6,530 bases of DNA from Mesolinea sp964536465 (GTDB taxonomy: Bacteria; Chloroflexota; Anaerolineae; Anaerolineales; Anaerolineaceae). Both the position numbers and the translations under genes were made by a program. Shown here piece after piece: positions 1 through 5,982 of the stretch (position 1 is its first letter; every line of letters begins with the position of its first letter). The notes beneath the pieces are model-generated. The model was not told where the DNA came from and searched no databases. It worked only from the letters and a program-made list of their open reading frames with translations. The stretch is taken from positions 1 to 6,530 of the forward strand of contig CAZHXQ010000096.1 of assembly GCA_964536465.1 (NCBI GenBank), in the 5' to 3' direction.

Positions 1-1339
1 CCTGAAGAAACTTTGTGACCACGTTTTTCCAGGTGAAGTAGGGAATTGTAATCTGATAAGCGCATTTCCCCAGCCTCGATCGTAAACTCGCGTCTGATAA
101 CAAAAGGTCCAAAGCATAGGCGAAGCCATTGATATCGTCTGCCTGAACCACGACAGCTCCCTGACCGACTTTAATGGGCTGGCCGCCCTCCGCAGGAACA
201 AGTTCCTCAACCTGTTTGCCAAGCAGATACTCGGTCACAAATGGCACCAAATGGCTGGCCACCACCGGCACAGCAGTGGCAGCCGCTTCCTGGGAGGTCA
301 TACCAAAACCTTCCATGATGGAAGGGGTGCAGAAGATATCGCTTACTGCATAAATCTGGAGTAATTGCTCCCAAACTGAGCCCAGCACCGCCACGCGCTT
401 TTCAATCCCAAGTTCATTGATCAGGTTGATTAATGTTGTGCTGAGGGCTTCATTGGAGGGATCGATGCTCATCACCAACATGGCGTTGGGGTTTTTTTGT
501 TCGATCATGGCGAAAGCCTTGATGAGCACATCTTTACGTTTGGTTGAGTCTGTGCGGCTTATCTCAGTAATGATCTGACTGTTGGCAACCTGGGAGGGAC
601 TCAAACCGCAATGCTGGCTTAAAAATGTATAAATTTGGTGATCAGACGGGATGTTTCGAGGATGGTAGCGATCTGGGTCGACGCAGGGAGGCAGGAACAG
701 CGTCTGCTCCAAGTAGCCGTAGTCCTCTTTCAGGGAGATTTCAATAGCGGCCGAGGTTGACGCGATCTCATCTACTTCACGCACGATTAATCTTTCACTT
801 TGGATGCGTTCACCAATCCGCAGACCCGCCCATTGATTGTCGCTAACATTATTTTTCTTGATTTTCCCCAGTGAATGCGGTACCCAGATATGGGTGATCG
901 GCTCGGCTTGCGAACGGTTATAGAGCAAGCCCAGCATTGCGCCATCCCAATAATGCGAAATGATCAGATCGATTTTAAGGTCTTCATCTTTTTGATGTTG
1001 TTTCAGGGCAAGCGCCAGTTCAGGCAACTGGCTTGCCATGTCTTCTTTCCGGATAAATGTCTTCTGACTGTCTTCAAGATAGAGGATGCGCTGATTCTCG
1101 TCTTTATAGCGCAGCCCAACCTGAGGTATGCCGCTAATGGGGTGGAGGTAGCCTCCCCGGTTGGTTATGGTGACCTTGTAACCTTGCTGAACCAGACTGT
1201 CGGAAAATTGATTGACAAACACGTTTTGTCCGCCCGTATCTGACAGCCCTGGGATGACTTGCCACTGATGAACACCATGATTGGTGATCATCAAAATGTG
1301 GGGCCGTGAAGAGGTGATGAATGACTGGTGTTGATTCAT
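1..1339 (-). CDS. GT4-family glycosyltransferase, sucrose-phosphate-synthase-like (3' end outside the window)
   Basis: 446 codons are visible before the gene leaves the left edge; there is no stop, so the C-terminus is missing. It is a cytoplasmic GT-B fold enzyme expected to move a sugar from a nucleotide-sugar to an acceptor with retention. Seen in the translation: an N-terminal glycine-rich acceptor-side loop SDTGGQN (about 33-39) as in sucrose-phosphate and sucrose synthases; SHYWDG (128-133); PHSLGK (154-159), matching the HSLG motif of sucrose-phosphate synthases; FLPPCVDP (215-222); donor-phosphate-binding SRTDSTKR (R262, K267); and the GT4 EX7E signature EGFGMTSQE (E343, E351). Mannosylfructose-phosphate synthase is a close alternative, and donor and acceptor cannot be read from sequence. 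The ATG is preceded at 6 nt by a strong ribosome binding site (AAGGTGAGG). It follows the permease gene after 177 nt and is probably cotranscribed with it. Family assignment is strong; the exact substrate is unknown. Confidence 0.88.
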   Translation of the reverse strand, partial: MNQHQSFITSSRPHILMITNHGVHQWQVIPGLSDTGGQNVFVNQFSDSLVQQGYKVTITNRGGYLHPISGIPQVGLRYKDENQRILYLEDSQKTFIRKEDMASQLPELALALKQHQKDEDLKIDLIISHYWDGAMLGLLYNRSQAEPITHIWVPHSLGKIKKNNVSDNQWAGLRIGERIQSERLIVREVDEIASTSAAIEISLKEDYGYLEQTLFLPPCVDPDRYHPRNIPSDHQIYTFLSQHCGLSPSQVANSQIITEISRTDSTKRKDVLIKAFAMIEQKNPNAMLVMSIDPSNEALSTTLINLINELGIEKRVAVLGSVWEQLLQIYAVSDIFCTPSIMEGFGMTSQEAAATAVPVVASHLVPFVTEYLLGKQVEELVPAEGGQPIKVGQGAVVVQADDINGFAYALDLLLSDASLRSRLGKCAYQITIPYFTWKNVVTKFLQ

Positions 1340-1345
1340 GGTTTG

Positions 1346-1354
1346 CCTCACCTT
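1346..1354 (-). promoter_or_regulatory. Ribosome binding site of the glycosyltransferase gene
   Basis: On the minus strand AAGGTGAGG ends 6 nt before the ATG at 1339. It fixes this start for an edge-truncated gene, and fits the translation, which enters conserved GT4 sequence soon after the start. Confidence 0.75.
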
Positions 1355-1398
1355 ATATCACTTACAGACCTCAGCCAGGCCAGTGCTGAAATGAAGAG

Positions 1399-1428
1399 CG
1401 CGGGTTTTAATCTTTGATATAAACCGCG
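1399..1428 (-). other. Intergenic stem-loop between permease and glycosyltransferase genes
   Basis: CGC-G-GGTTT (1399-1407) pairs with AAACCGCG (1421-1428), giving 8 base pairs with one bulged G and a 13-nt loop. It lies in the 177-nt gap after the second permease gene. No T-run follows it on the minus strand, so it does not look like an intrinsic terminator. It may be an RNA stability or partial attenuation element, or chance. No convincing promoter was found in this gap. Confidence 0.3.
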
Positions 1429-1516
1429 GAGATTTGCTTTATCCGTTGATGACATCAGGGTTCCCAATCAGACGGTCCAGAGGGAAGCAGTGCAGGCCTC
1501 GGAACCATTCTGATCA

Positions 1517-2413
1517 CTATCCTTTGATGCCTGTTGAGGCAACACTCTGGACGAACCATTTTTGGAAGAGCAAGAAAACAATCAGCACCGGAATAGTGAT
1601 CATGGAGGCGAAGGCCATCAGATCTCCCCACAACCTCGGGGATTGCCCAAAGAAGTTTTGGATACCCACGGTTAAAGGACGAACTTTTTCAAGGCGCGTT
1701 ACCATCATCGGCCACATGAAGCGGTTCCAGCTGTTGAGCGATTGAAGAATGGCGACAGTAGCGATAATGGGTCTGGACAAGGGAATCACAATTTTTCGGT
1801 AGATATCAAAAAGACTCGCGCCGTCGATTAAGGCAGCTTCTTCCAAATCCTTGGGAATGTTGACAAAGAACTGATAGAACAGGAAAATGGAGAATGCGTC
1901 CGCGATAAAGGGAAAGATCTGGACGTGGTAAGTATCCAGCCAACTGGTTGCGCCTCCGAACCATGGTAGTTTGCTGACGATGATCAGCAATGGCACCGCC
2001 ACGGCTTCGAATGGAATAATGATCAACGCAATAACCGCGCTGAGCAAAACGTTTTTTCCTTTGAAGTGTAAACGTGCCAGGGCATAGGCAAACATGCTGT
2101 TGACTACCAGACCTGATAAGACGGTCAGGAGCATAACCAATAGCGAATTAAAAAATTGCCTGCCGAAATCAAGGGAGGCAAACACGTCACGGAAGTTCTC
2201 CAGACCTAATTGACCAACAGGTAAGAAAGCCCTGAGAGAGCTCATATCCTTTATCAGCTGGAACTCATTTTCTTTGATGGAAGAGATGACCATGAACACG
2301 ATTGGAAATAAGAAAAAGGCTGCCAGCAGGATCATAAGTATATAGGTGAATGCCCTCTTTATTCGATTGCGCAGCCGATAGTCAAAGACTGATTTTGTCT
2401 CATTTTCAGGCAT
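1517..2413 (-). CDS. Carbohydrate ABC transporter permease, MalG type (CUT1)
   Basis: 298 residues, normal length for MalG-like permeases. It forms half of the inner-membrane channel that passes the solute delivered by the binding lipoprotein. Six hydrophobic segments are visible at about 22-46, 86-112, 122-147, 167-187, 212-232 and 263-285. The cytoplasmic EAA loop that docks to the ATPase is EAALIDGASLFDIYRKIVIP (192-211). The conserved SWNRFMWP stretch (228-235) and the C-terminal GIKG ending are also typical of MalG homologues. The ATG at 2413 overlaps the end of the upstream permease gene by 8 bp, which suggests translational coupling, and has GGAG 9 nt upstream inside that gene. No ATP-binding subunit is encoded nearby. 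Family is near certain; the sugar is not determinable. Confidence 0.96.
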   Translation of the reverse strand: MPENETKSVFDYRLRNRIKRAFTYILMILLAAFFLFPIVFMVISSIKENEFQLIKDMSSLRAFLPVGQLGLENFRDVFASLDFGRQFFNSLLVMLLTVLSGLVVNSMFAYALARLHFKGKNVLLSAVIALIIIPFEAVAVPLLIIVSKLPWFGGATSWLDTYHVQIFPFIADAFSIFLFYQFFVNIPKDLEEAALIDGASLFDIYRKIVIPLSRPIIATVAILQSLNSWNRFMWPMMVTRLEKVRPLTVGIQNFFGQSPRLWGDLMAFASMITIPVLIVFLLFQKWFVQSVASTGIKG

Positions 2414-3326
2414 TTTTCCCAGCTCCTTTTTCCCTGATGAGGAAACGTTGCAATATGGAGATCACCAGCACTATAGTGAAGAAAATGACGGTGATGGCAG
2501 AGGCATAACCGATGCGCAGCTCTGCCCAACCCTGCTGGATCGCGTACAACATTGTGGTCATCGTAGAATTTTGGGGGCCACCATTGGTCATAACCTTAAC
2601 CTGATCAAACAGTTTGAAGGCCAGGATGGTGGTTGAAATCATCACGAAAATGAGAGTGTTACGTAATTGTGGGATCGTGATGTTGATAAACTTTTGCCAT
2701 CCGTTTGCGCCATCCACTTCGGCGGCTTCATATAATGAGATCGGTATCTCCTGCAGACCGGCCAGAAAAATGACCATTTGGAAACCGACCCCTTGCCAGA
2801 TGGACATCAACATAATGGCAGGAAATGCCAGTTGGGTGCTCTTGAGCCAATCATAAGGACCCAGAGCGCCAAAACTGATGGCTTGAAGAAAGGCGTTAAT
2901 CAGTCCTTCTCCCGGGTTGTAGAGCAGAGTCCAAACGATGGAGATAACCGTCATCGAGGTCACGACCGGTGAGAAGTAAACAGTTCTGAAAAGATTGACC
3001 CCGCGGATTTCCTGGTTGATCAGCATCGCCAGGGCCAGCGCAAAAGCAGTTTGGAGGGGGACAACCACAATGACGAAGTAGAAGTTATTTAAGATTCCCC
3101 TGAAAAACACCTCATCACTGAAAAGCCGAATGTAATTCTGCAGCCCAATGAATCTGGTGGGCACATTGGGATTAGGAATTAATCGCATGTTGGTAAAAGA
3201 CATCCAGATGGCCCAGATGAATGGGACAATTAGAAAGACGATCAGTAACACAATTGCCGGTGTAGAAAATAACCAGGCTAATCGGGATTCTTGTCGCCGA
3301 TATGTTGAAAATTTCCCTGCTGCCAC
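2406..3326 (-). CDS. Carbohydrate ABC transporter permease, MalF type (CUT1)
   Basis: 306 residues, the partner of the following MalG-type permease in a heterodimeric inner-membrane channel. Hydrophobic segments lie at about 18-42, 80-103, 114-136, 165-190, 222-242 and 272-294. The EAA loop is EAAEVDGANGWQKFINITIP (200-219). TNGGPQNST (247-255) is the signature found before the last membrane segment of UgpA/LacF-like permeases. It lacks the long periplasmic insertion of E. coli MalF and so resembles the shorter LacF/UgpA/MsmF branch. The start is GTG, chosen because AAAGGAGGGG (3333-3342) lies just upstream (GGAG core about 8 nt away) and because a basic N-terminus leads straight into the first membrane helix. 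It is separated from the binding-protein gene by 90 nt holding a strong stem-loop, and overlaps the next gene by 8 bp. Confidence 0.96.
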   Translation of the reverse strand: MAAGKFSTYRRQESRLAWLFSTPAIVLLIVFLIVPFIWAIWMSFTNMRLIPNPNVPTRFIGLQNYIRLFSDEVFFRGILNNFYFVIVVVPLQTAFALALAMLINQEIRGVNLFRTVYFSPVVTSMTVISIVWTLLYNPGEGLINAFLQAISFGALGPYDWLKSTQLAFPAIMLMSIWQGVGFQMVIFLAGLQEIPISLYEAAEVDGANGWQKFINITIPQLRNTLIFVMISTTILAFKLFDQVKVMTNGGPQNSTMTTMLYAIQQGWAELRIGYASAITVIFFTIVLVISILQRFLIREKGAGKNA

Positions 3327-3332
3327 GCGTTA

Positions 3333-3342
3333 CCCCTCCTTT
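3333..3342 (-). promoter_or_regulatory. Ribosome binding site selecting the GTG start of the MalF-type permease
   Basis: AAAGGAGGGG on the minus strand, with its core about 8 nt before GTG at 3326. It lies 7 nt downstream of the 3350-3377 stem-loop, so the hairpin does not hide it. Its GGGGTAAC overlaps in sequence with the hairpin right arm (GGTAACCCCC), so an alternative pairing is possible but would be much weaker. Confidence 0.75.
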
Positions 3343-3349
3343 AGTAGAT

Positions 3350-3377
3350 GGGGGTTACCTTATTGAAGGTAACCCCC
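3350..3377 (-). promoter_or_regulatory. Perfect 12-bp stem-loop between binding-protein and permease genes
   Basis: GGGGGTTACCTT (3350-3361) and AAGGTAACCCCC (3366-3377) are exact complements around a 4-nt loop. It sits 39 nt after the binding-protein stop codon and before the permease ribosome binding site. On the minus strand the hairpin is followed by ATCTACTAAAGGAGG, not a T-run, so it is not a classical terminator. In malE-malF-like operons such structures protect the upstream message from 3' exonucleases, or cause partial termination, so that far more binding protein than permease is made. That role is inferred here. Confidence 0.75.
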
Positions 3378-3416
3378 TCCAGATTTTTGGATTTAACCCC
3401 TCAACAAATGTTGTAT

Positions 3417-4781
3417 TTACTTAACGAACGGATAACCGTCGTTGTCCAGAATATCCTGATCGATGAACCTGACTGCCTTGTCCAGTTCAGTTTTAACATC
3501 CGCGCCAGCGATGATGTTCCAGATAACTTCCTTGAATGCATTGGTGATGGTTGGATAGGCCGGAGTTTGTGGCCGTGGCACGGCAACGCCGCCTTCAAGC
3601 TGCTGGACGAACAAATTCAGCAAACCACCTTCGGCATACAGTTCAGATTTTGCGATGGCGCTCTTGCGTGCGGGCACAGCACCATTGGCATTGGTCATAT
3701 GCAGAATTTCATCGGGATCAACCAGGAAGTTCAGGAATTTGAAAGCGGCATCAGGAGCTTTACAATTGGAGGTAATTCCCCAGTTCCATGAGCCTGAACC
3801 AGTAACTGCTTTTTCGCCCAGGATTGGCATTGGAAGCACAATGGCATCATCTCCCAAACCCTGAGTGTGAGGACCGTACATCCAGTGACCTACATAGGCC
3901 AGGGCGGCCGTTTTGCTGCCATAGAATGAGTCATCACCAGCGGGGCTTGGGTTGACATAGCCATCTTCAACCAGGCTTTGGAACCATTCCAATGCTTCGA
4001 CTGTTTCCGGACCGTTCAGGATTCCATCAGCGCTCTGGAAATCAGTGCGATCGATCAGGTCCCCACCAAATGCCTGGATAAAGGGTGAAAAACCATAGGT
4101 GTTCCACTCGTCCCCAGGACCATAATTGAACTTAAGGTCAAGCGGATATTCCACTTGTTCGAGATCCTTAAGTTTCTGCAGGGCGTCCATAAATTCTTCC
4201 ATGGTCCATGCATCATCAATGCTGGTGGGAATGCGAATGCCAGCCTCTTCCAGATAGGCTTTGTTTGCCCACAGTGAAAGACCTGAATCAAAGGTACCCA
4301 GGCTGTAAAGCTGACCAGCATAGGTGCCCTGATCAATAATTGAAGGCAGGAAATCGTCCCGCATTTCTTTACTGACATAATCGACCAGTGGAATCAAGTA
4401 GCCTGCCCAGGCATAGTTGTAGAGGAAAGGTCCATCAAAATCGAGCAGACAGGGTAGATCGCTGGCTAAAGCAGCGGAGTTGACCTGTTCATTGTATGAA
4501 CCTTCTGGAAGTATAACGGCGTTGACATAAACTTCATCTTGCATGGTGTTGAAAGTGGTAACTTGTTCATCAAGCACTTCACGTTCCTCACCTTTACCTG
4601 AGTGGAACCAAACATCAATGGTAGTTGTTTCGGGTTTTTCGACCTCTTCAGGAGCAGCTGGTTCTGAAACATCAGGAGCAGCGGGTTCCGAAACATCGGG
4701 AGCTGCTGGGACTTGTGGCGTGGGGTCTGCAACACAAGCAGACACCAGGAAAGTAAGCACCAGTATTAGAGCAATCGACAC
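3417..4781 (-). CDS. Sugar ABC transporter substrate-binding lipoprotein (start frame uncertain)
   Basis: 454 residues from GTG at 4781, a usual length for family-1 extracellular solute-binding proteins. It captures a carbohydrate outside the membrane and presents it to the two permeases. The N-terminus is hydrophobic and ends in a lipobox VSAC, with the acylated cysteine at residue 16. A Pro/Ala/Glu-rich linker with a repeated APDVSEPA unit (about 27-50) leads to the globular domain starting near TTIDVWFH (53-60). Features typical of the family include YNEQVNSA (96-103), an aromatic-rich ligand region around WNTYGFSPF (226-234), and AALAYVGHWMYG (292-303). The GTG start has no ribosome binding site and would lack a basic signal-peptide n-region. 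A well-placed ATG at 4801 with AAGAAGGG upstream is out of frame by one base. Adding one A to the following A7 tract would give MKKNKFF fused to this ORF, a perfect lipoprotein signal. The true coding start is therefore probably 4801. Confidence 0.93.
   Translation of the reverse strand: MSIALILVLTFLVSACVADPTPQVPAAPDVSEPAAPDVSEPAAPEEVEKPETTTIDVWFHSGKGEEREVLDEQVTTFNTMQDEVYVNAVILPEGSYNEQVNSAALASDLPCLLDFDGPFLYNYAWAGYLIPLVDYVSKEMRDDFLPSIIDQGTYAGQLYSLGTFDSGLSLWANKAYLEEAGIRIPTSIDDAWTMEEFMDALQKLKDLEQVEYPLDLKFNYGPGDEWNTYGFSPFIQAFGGDLIDRTDFQSADGILNGPETVEALEWFQSLVEDGYVNPSPAGDDSFYGSKTAALAYVGHWMYGPHTQGLGDDAIVLPMPILGEKAVTGSGSWNWGITSNCKAPDAAFKFLNFLVDPDEILHMTNANGAVPARKSAIAKSELYAEGGLLNLFVQQLEGGVAVPRPQTPAYPTITNAFKEVIWNIIAGADVKTELDKAVRFIDQDILDNDGYPFVK
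4651..4710 (-). repeat. 24-bp in-frame tandem repeat encoding the linker of the binding protein
   Basis: Two full 24-bp units (4651-4674 and 4675-4698) and a half unit (4699-4710) differ at only a few bases. On the minus strand they encode APDVSEPA twice and a partial third unit just after the lipobox. The repeat gives a flexible acidic, proline-rich tether between the membrane lipid anchor and the globular domain. Copy number could vary between strains without breaking the frame. Confidence 0.8.
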
Positions 4782-4798
4782 AAAAAACTTATTTTTTT

Positions 4799-4813
4799 CA
4801 TTTTTCCCTTCTT
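4799..4813 (-). promoter_or_regulatory. Natural-looking RBS and ATG of the binding-protein gene, out of frame by one base
   Basis: AAGAAGGG (4806-4813) is followed 4 nt later by ATG at 4801-4799. As sequenced, this frame reads MKKISFLCRLL and stops at 4768-4766. After the ATG comes an A7 run; eight As (or a -1 shift) would yield MKKNKFF and continue into the 454-residue lipoprotein frame. This is either a sequencing or assembly indel, a phase-variable tract, or a slippage site. Confidence 0.7.
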
Positions 4814-4843
4814 GCCTAATTTTGATTGAAAACCAACGGATGT

Positions 4844-4873
4844 CTTATAGGTCACCTCCTGTCTTCTCCTCAA
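4844..4873 (-). promoter_or_regulatory. Possible secondary promoter for the binding-protein gene
   Basis: TTGAGG (4868-4873, 4 of 6 matches to the -35 consensus) and TATAAG (4844-4849, 5 of 6 to -10) are 18 bp apart on the minus strand, in the gap after lacI. Transcription would start near 4837, about 36 nt before the ATG at 4801. No LacI-type palindrome overlaps it. It is weaker than the promoter upstream of lacI, so the binding-protein gene may depend mainly on read-through. Confidence 0.3.
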
Positions 4874-4903
4874 GGGGAACGGACATAAATGAATCGGAAT
4901 TTA

Positions 4904-5911
4904 TTATGTTGTTTTTCGTTCAATCAACGTCAATGGAATGAACGTATTTCCTAAAGGTCTTGATGGGTCCGATATTTCGGCAATTAAATGCTCAGCAGCC
5001 AACTTGCCGCTTTTGTATAGTGATTGGCTGATGGTGGTCAACTCAAGGTAAGACGCAAATTCAATGTCATCGAAACCGATGATAGCCAGCTCCTCGGGAA
5101 TTCGGACCTGTCTGTTTTGTGCAATTTTTAGCACGCGCAAGGCAAGCTCATCGGTGGAGGTGAAAATAGCAGTGGGTGGGATGTCCATGTTTAATAGATC
5201 ATGGATTTGTTGTTCCTGATCCCGGGAATGTAAGACCGGGAGTTTTACATAATCGTTAGGCAGGTCAATGCCGTGTTCCTGGAGGGTTTCACGGTAACCC
5301 TGTAGTCGGTCTTCTTCCTGGTTCAACGCGTATTCAGGGACGGAACTGTTACCGATGAAGGCGCAATGTTTATGACCTCTATTTATGAGGTGTTCAGCAG
5401 CGAGTTGCCCGCCATGTTGGTTGTCATATTCGATGCTGGAATGTCCTTGCAGTCGGCTCTCAATAAACATAAGGTGAATATTGCTCTTTTCGAAGCGCTT
5501 GAGAGATAAATCGTCGATCGGAAGCGTGAGGATGATCAGTCCATCCACCAAGTGGGAATAAGGTAGTTCGGCATAATAGGTGTCCAGGTGGTTTTTTGAT
5601 TCAACCGGGAAGATTGTAAGATTGTAGGGGGTGCCAACCAGCGCATTGGCAATGCCACTCAAACGCTGAGATATGGAAGGAATGGTGAAGAAGGGTGTGA
5701 TTACGCCGATGTGCCCCAAATTTTTCCGAGCTCGTTCACGAGCCAGCACCTCAGGGTAATACCCAAGCTCGTCGATGGCACCTAAAACGGTGTTGCGAGT
5801 TTCTTCTTTGACCAGCCCTGGCGAGTTCAGTACCCGAGAGACAGTCGCAATGCTGACCGATGCCAGCCTGGCTACATCATAAATAGTGGGTGTTGTGCGT
5901 AAGTTTTTCAA
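4904..5911 (-). CDS. LacI/GalR-family transcriptional regulator
   Basis: 335 residues, normal for the family. It is predicted to bind operator DNA as a dimer and to release it (or bind it more tightly) on binding a sugar related to the transported substrate. The N-terminal helix-turn-helix TIYDVARLASVSIATVSRVL (9-28) is canonical, followed by the hinge YYPEVLARERAR (51-62) and a periplasmic-binding-protein-like effector domain starting at GHIGVITPFF (66-75). Other family marks are EYDNQHGGQLAAEHLINRGH (161-180), FTSTDELALRVL (250-261) and IIGFDDIEFASYL (277-289). In the hinge, the position of the LacI Leu56 that wedges into the minor groove appears to be Arg60. The start is TTG with no clear ribosome binding site: an in-frame stop lies three codons upstream, and the helix-turn-helix begins too soon for a later start. 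Two operators lie just upstream, so it probably represses itself and the operon. Confidence 0.93.
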   Translation of the reverse strand: MKNLRTTPTIYDVARLASVSIATVSRVLNSPGLVKEETRNTVLGAIDELGYYPEVLARERARKNLGHIGVITPFFTIPSISQRLSGIANALVGTPYNLTIFPVESKNHLDTYYAELPYSHLVDGLIILTLPIDDLSLKRFEKSNIHLMFIESRLQGHSSIEYDNQHGGQLAAEHLINRGHKHCAFIGNSSVPEYALNQEEDRLQGYRETLQEHGIDLPNDYVKLPVLHSRDQEQQIHDLLNMDIPPTAIFTSTDELALRVLKIAQNRQVRIPEELAIIGFDDIEFASYLELTTISQSLYKSGKLAAEHLIAEISDPSRPLGNTFIPLTLIERKTT

Positions 5912-5919
5912 TTTCTTTT

Positions 5920-5935
5920 ATGTAAGCGCTTACAT
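5920..5935. promoter_or_regulatory. LacI-family operator O1, perfect 16-bp palindrome
   Basis: ATGTAAGCGCTTACAT is a perfect inverted repeat with the central CG typical of LacI/GalR operators, and matches the TGTAAGCGCTTACA type. It begins 9 bp from the lacI TTG start, downstream of the predicted transcription start, where bound repressor would block initiation or elongation. It is the likely site of autoregulation by the adjacent LacI-type protein. Confidence 0.88.
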
Positions 5936-5949
5936 GGTAACGCTTACAT
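5934..5949. promoter_or_regulatory. Second, imperfect LacI-type operator O2
   Basis: ATGGTAACGCTTACAT shares its right half CGCTTACAT with O1, while its left half is degenerate. It overlaps O1 by 2 bp; the centres are 14 bp apart. It covers the predicted transcription start near 5947. The pair may allow side-by-side binding of two dimers, or alternative placement of one. Confidence 0.6.
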
Positions 5950-5953
5950 AAAC

Positions 5954-5982
5954 AGTATAGCGAAATATTAACGTTTTGTCAA
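5954..5982 (-). promoter_or_regulatory. Sigma-70-type promoter of lacI and probably of the operon
   Basis: On the minus strand a perfect -35 TTGACA (5977-5982) is followed by a 17-bp spacer and TATACT (5954-5959, 5 of 6 matches). The start is predicted near 5947, inside operator O2, leaving a leader of about 36 nt. This is the best promoter in the window. Its position directly in front of the double operator fits repressible control of lacI and, by read-through, the genes after it. Confidence 0.85.

Noticed and set aside
875..1243. Plus-strand ORF of 122 codons
   Set aside because: It is antisense to the conserved glycosyltransferase reading frame, has no family resemblance, and is a shadow.
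3350..3392. Plus-strand intrinsic terminator (the 3350-3377 stem followed by ATTTTT)
   Set aside because: No plus-strand gene leads into it and the T-run is 8 nt past the stem; an intercistronic element of the minus-strand operon is more likely.
3348..3791. Plus-strand ORF of 147 codons
   Set aside because: It lies opposite the C-terminal part of the binding protein; its start lies in the hairpin and no domain is recognisable.
4862..4877. TTCTCCTCAAGGGGAA as a terminator of lacI
   Set aside because: On the minus strand the stem has a mismatch and almost no loop, and no T-run follows; it does not support termination between lacI and the binding-protein gene.
4543..4941. Plus-strand ORF of 132 codons with GAAGSETS repeats
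   Set aside because: The repeats are the reverse reading of the 24-bp linker repeat in the binding-protein gene; no ribosome binding site or family match.
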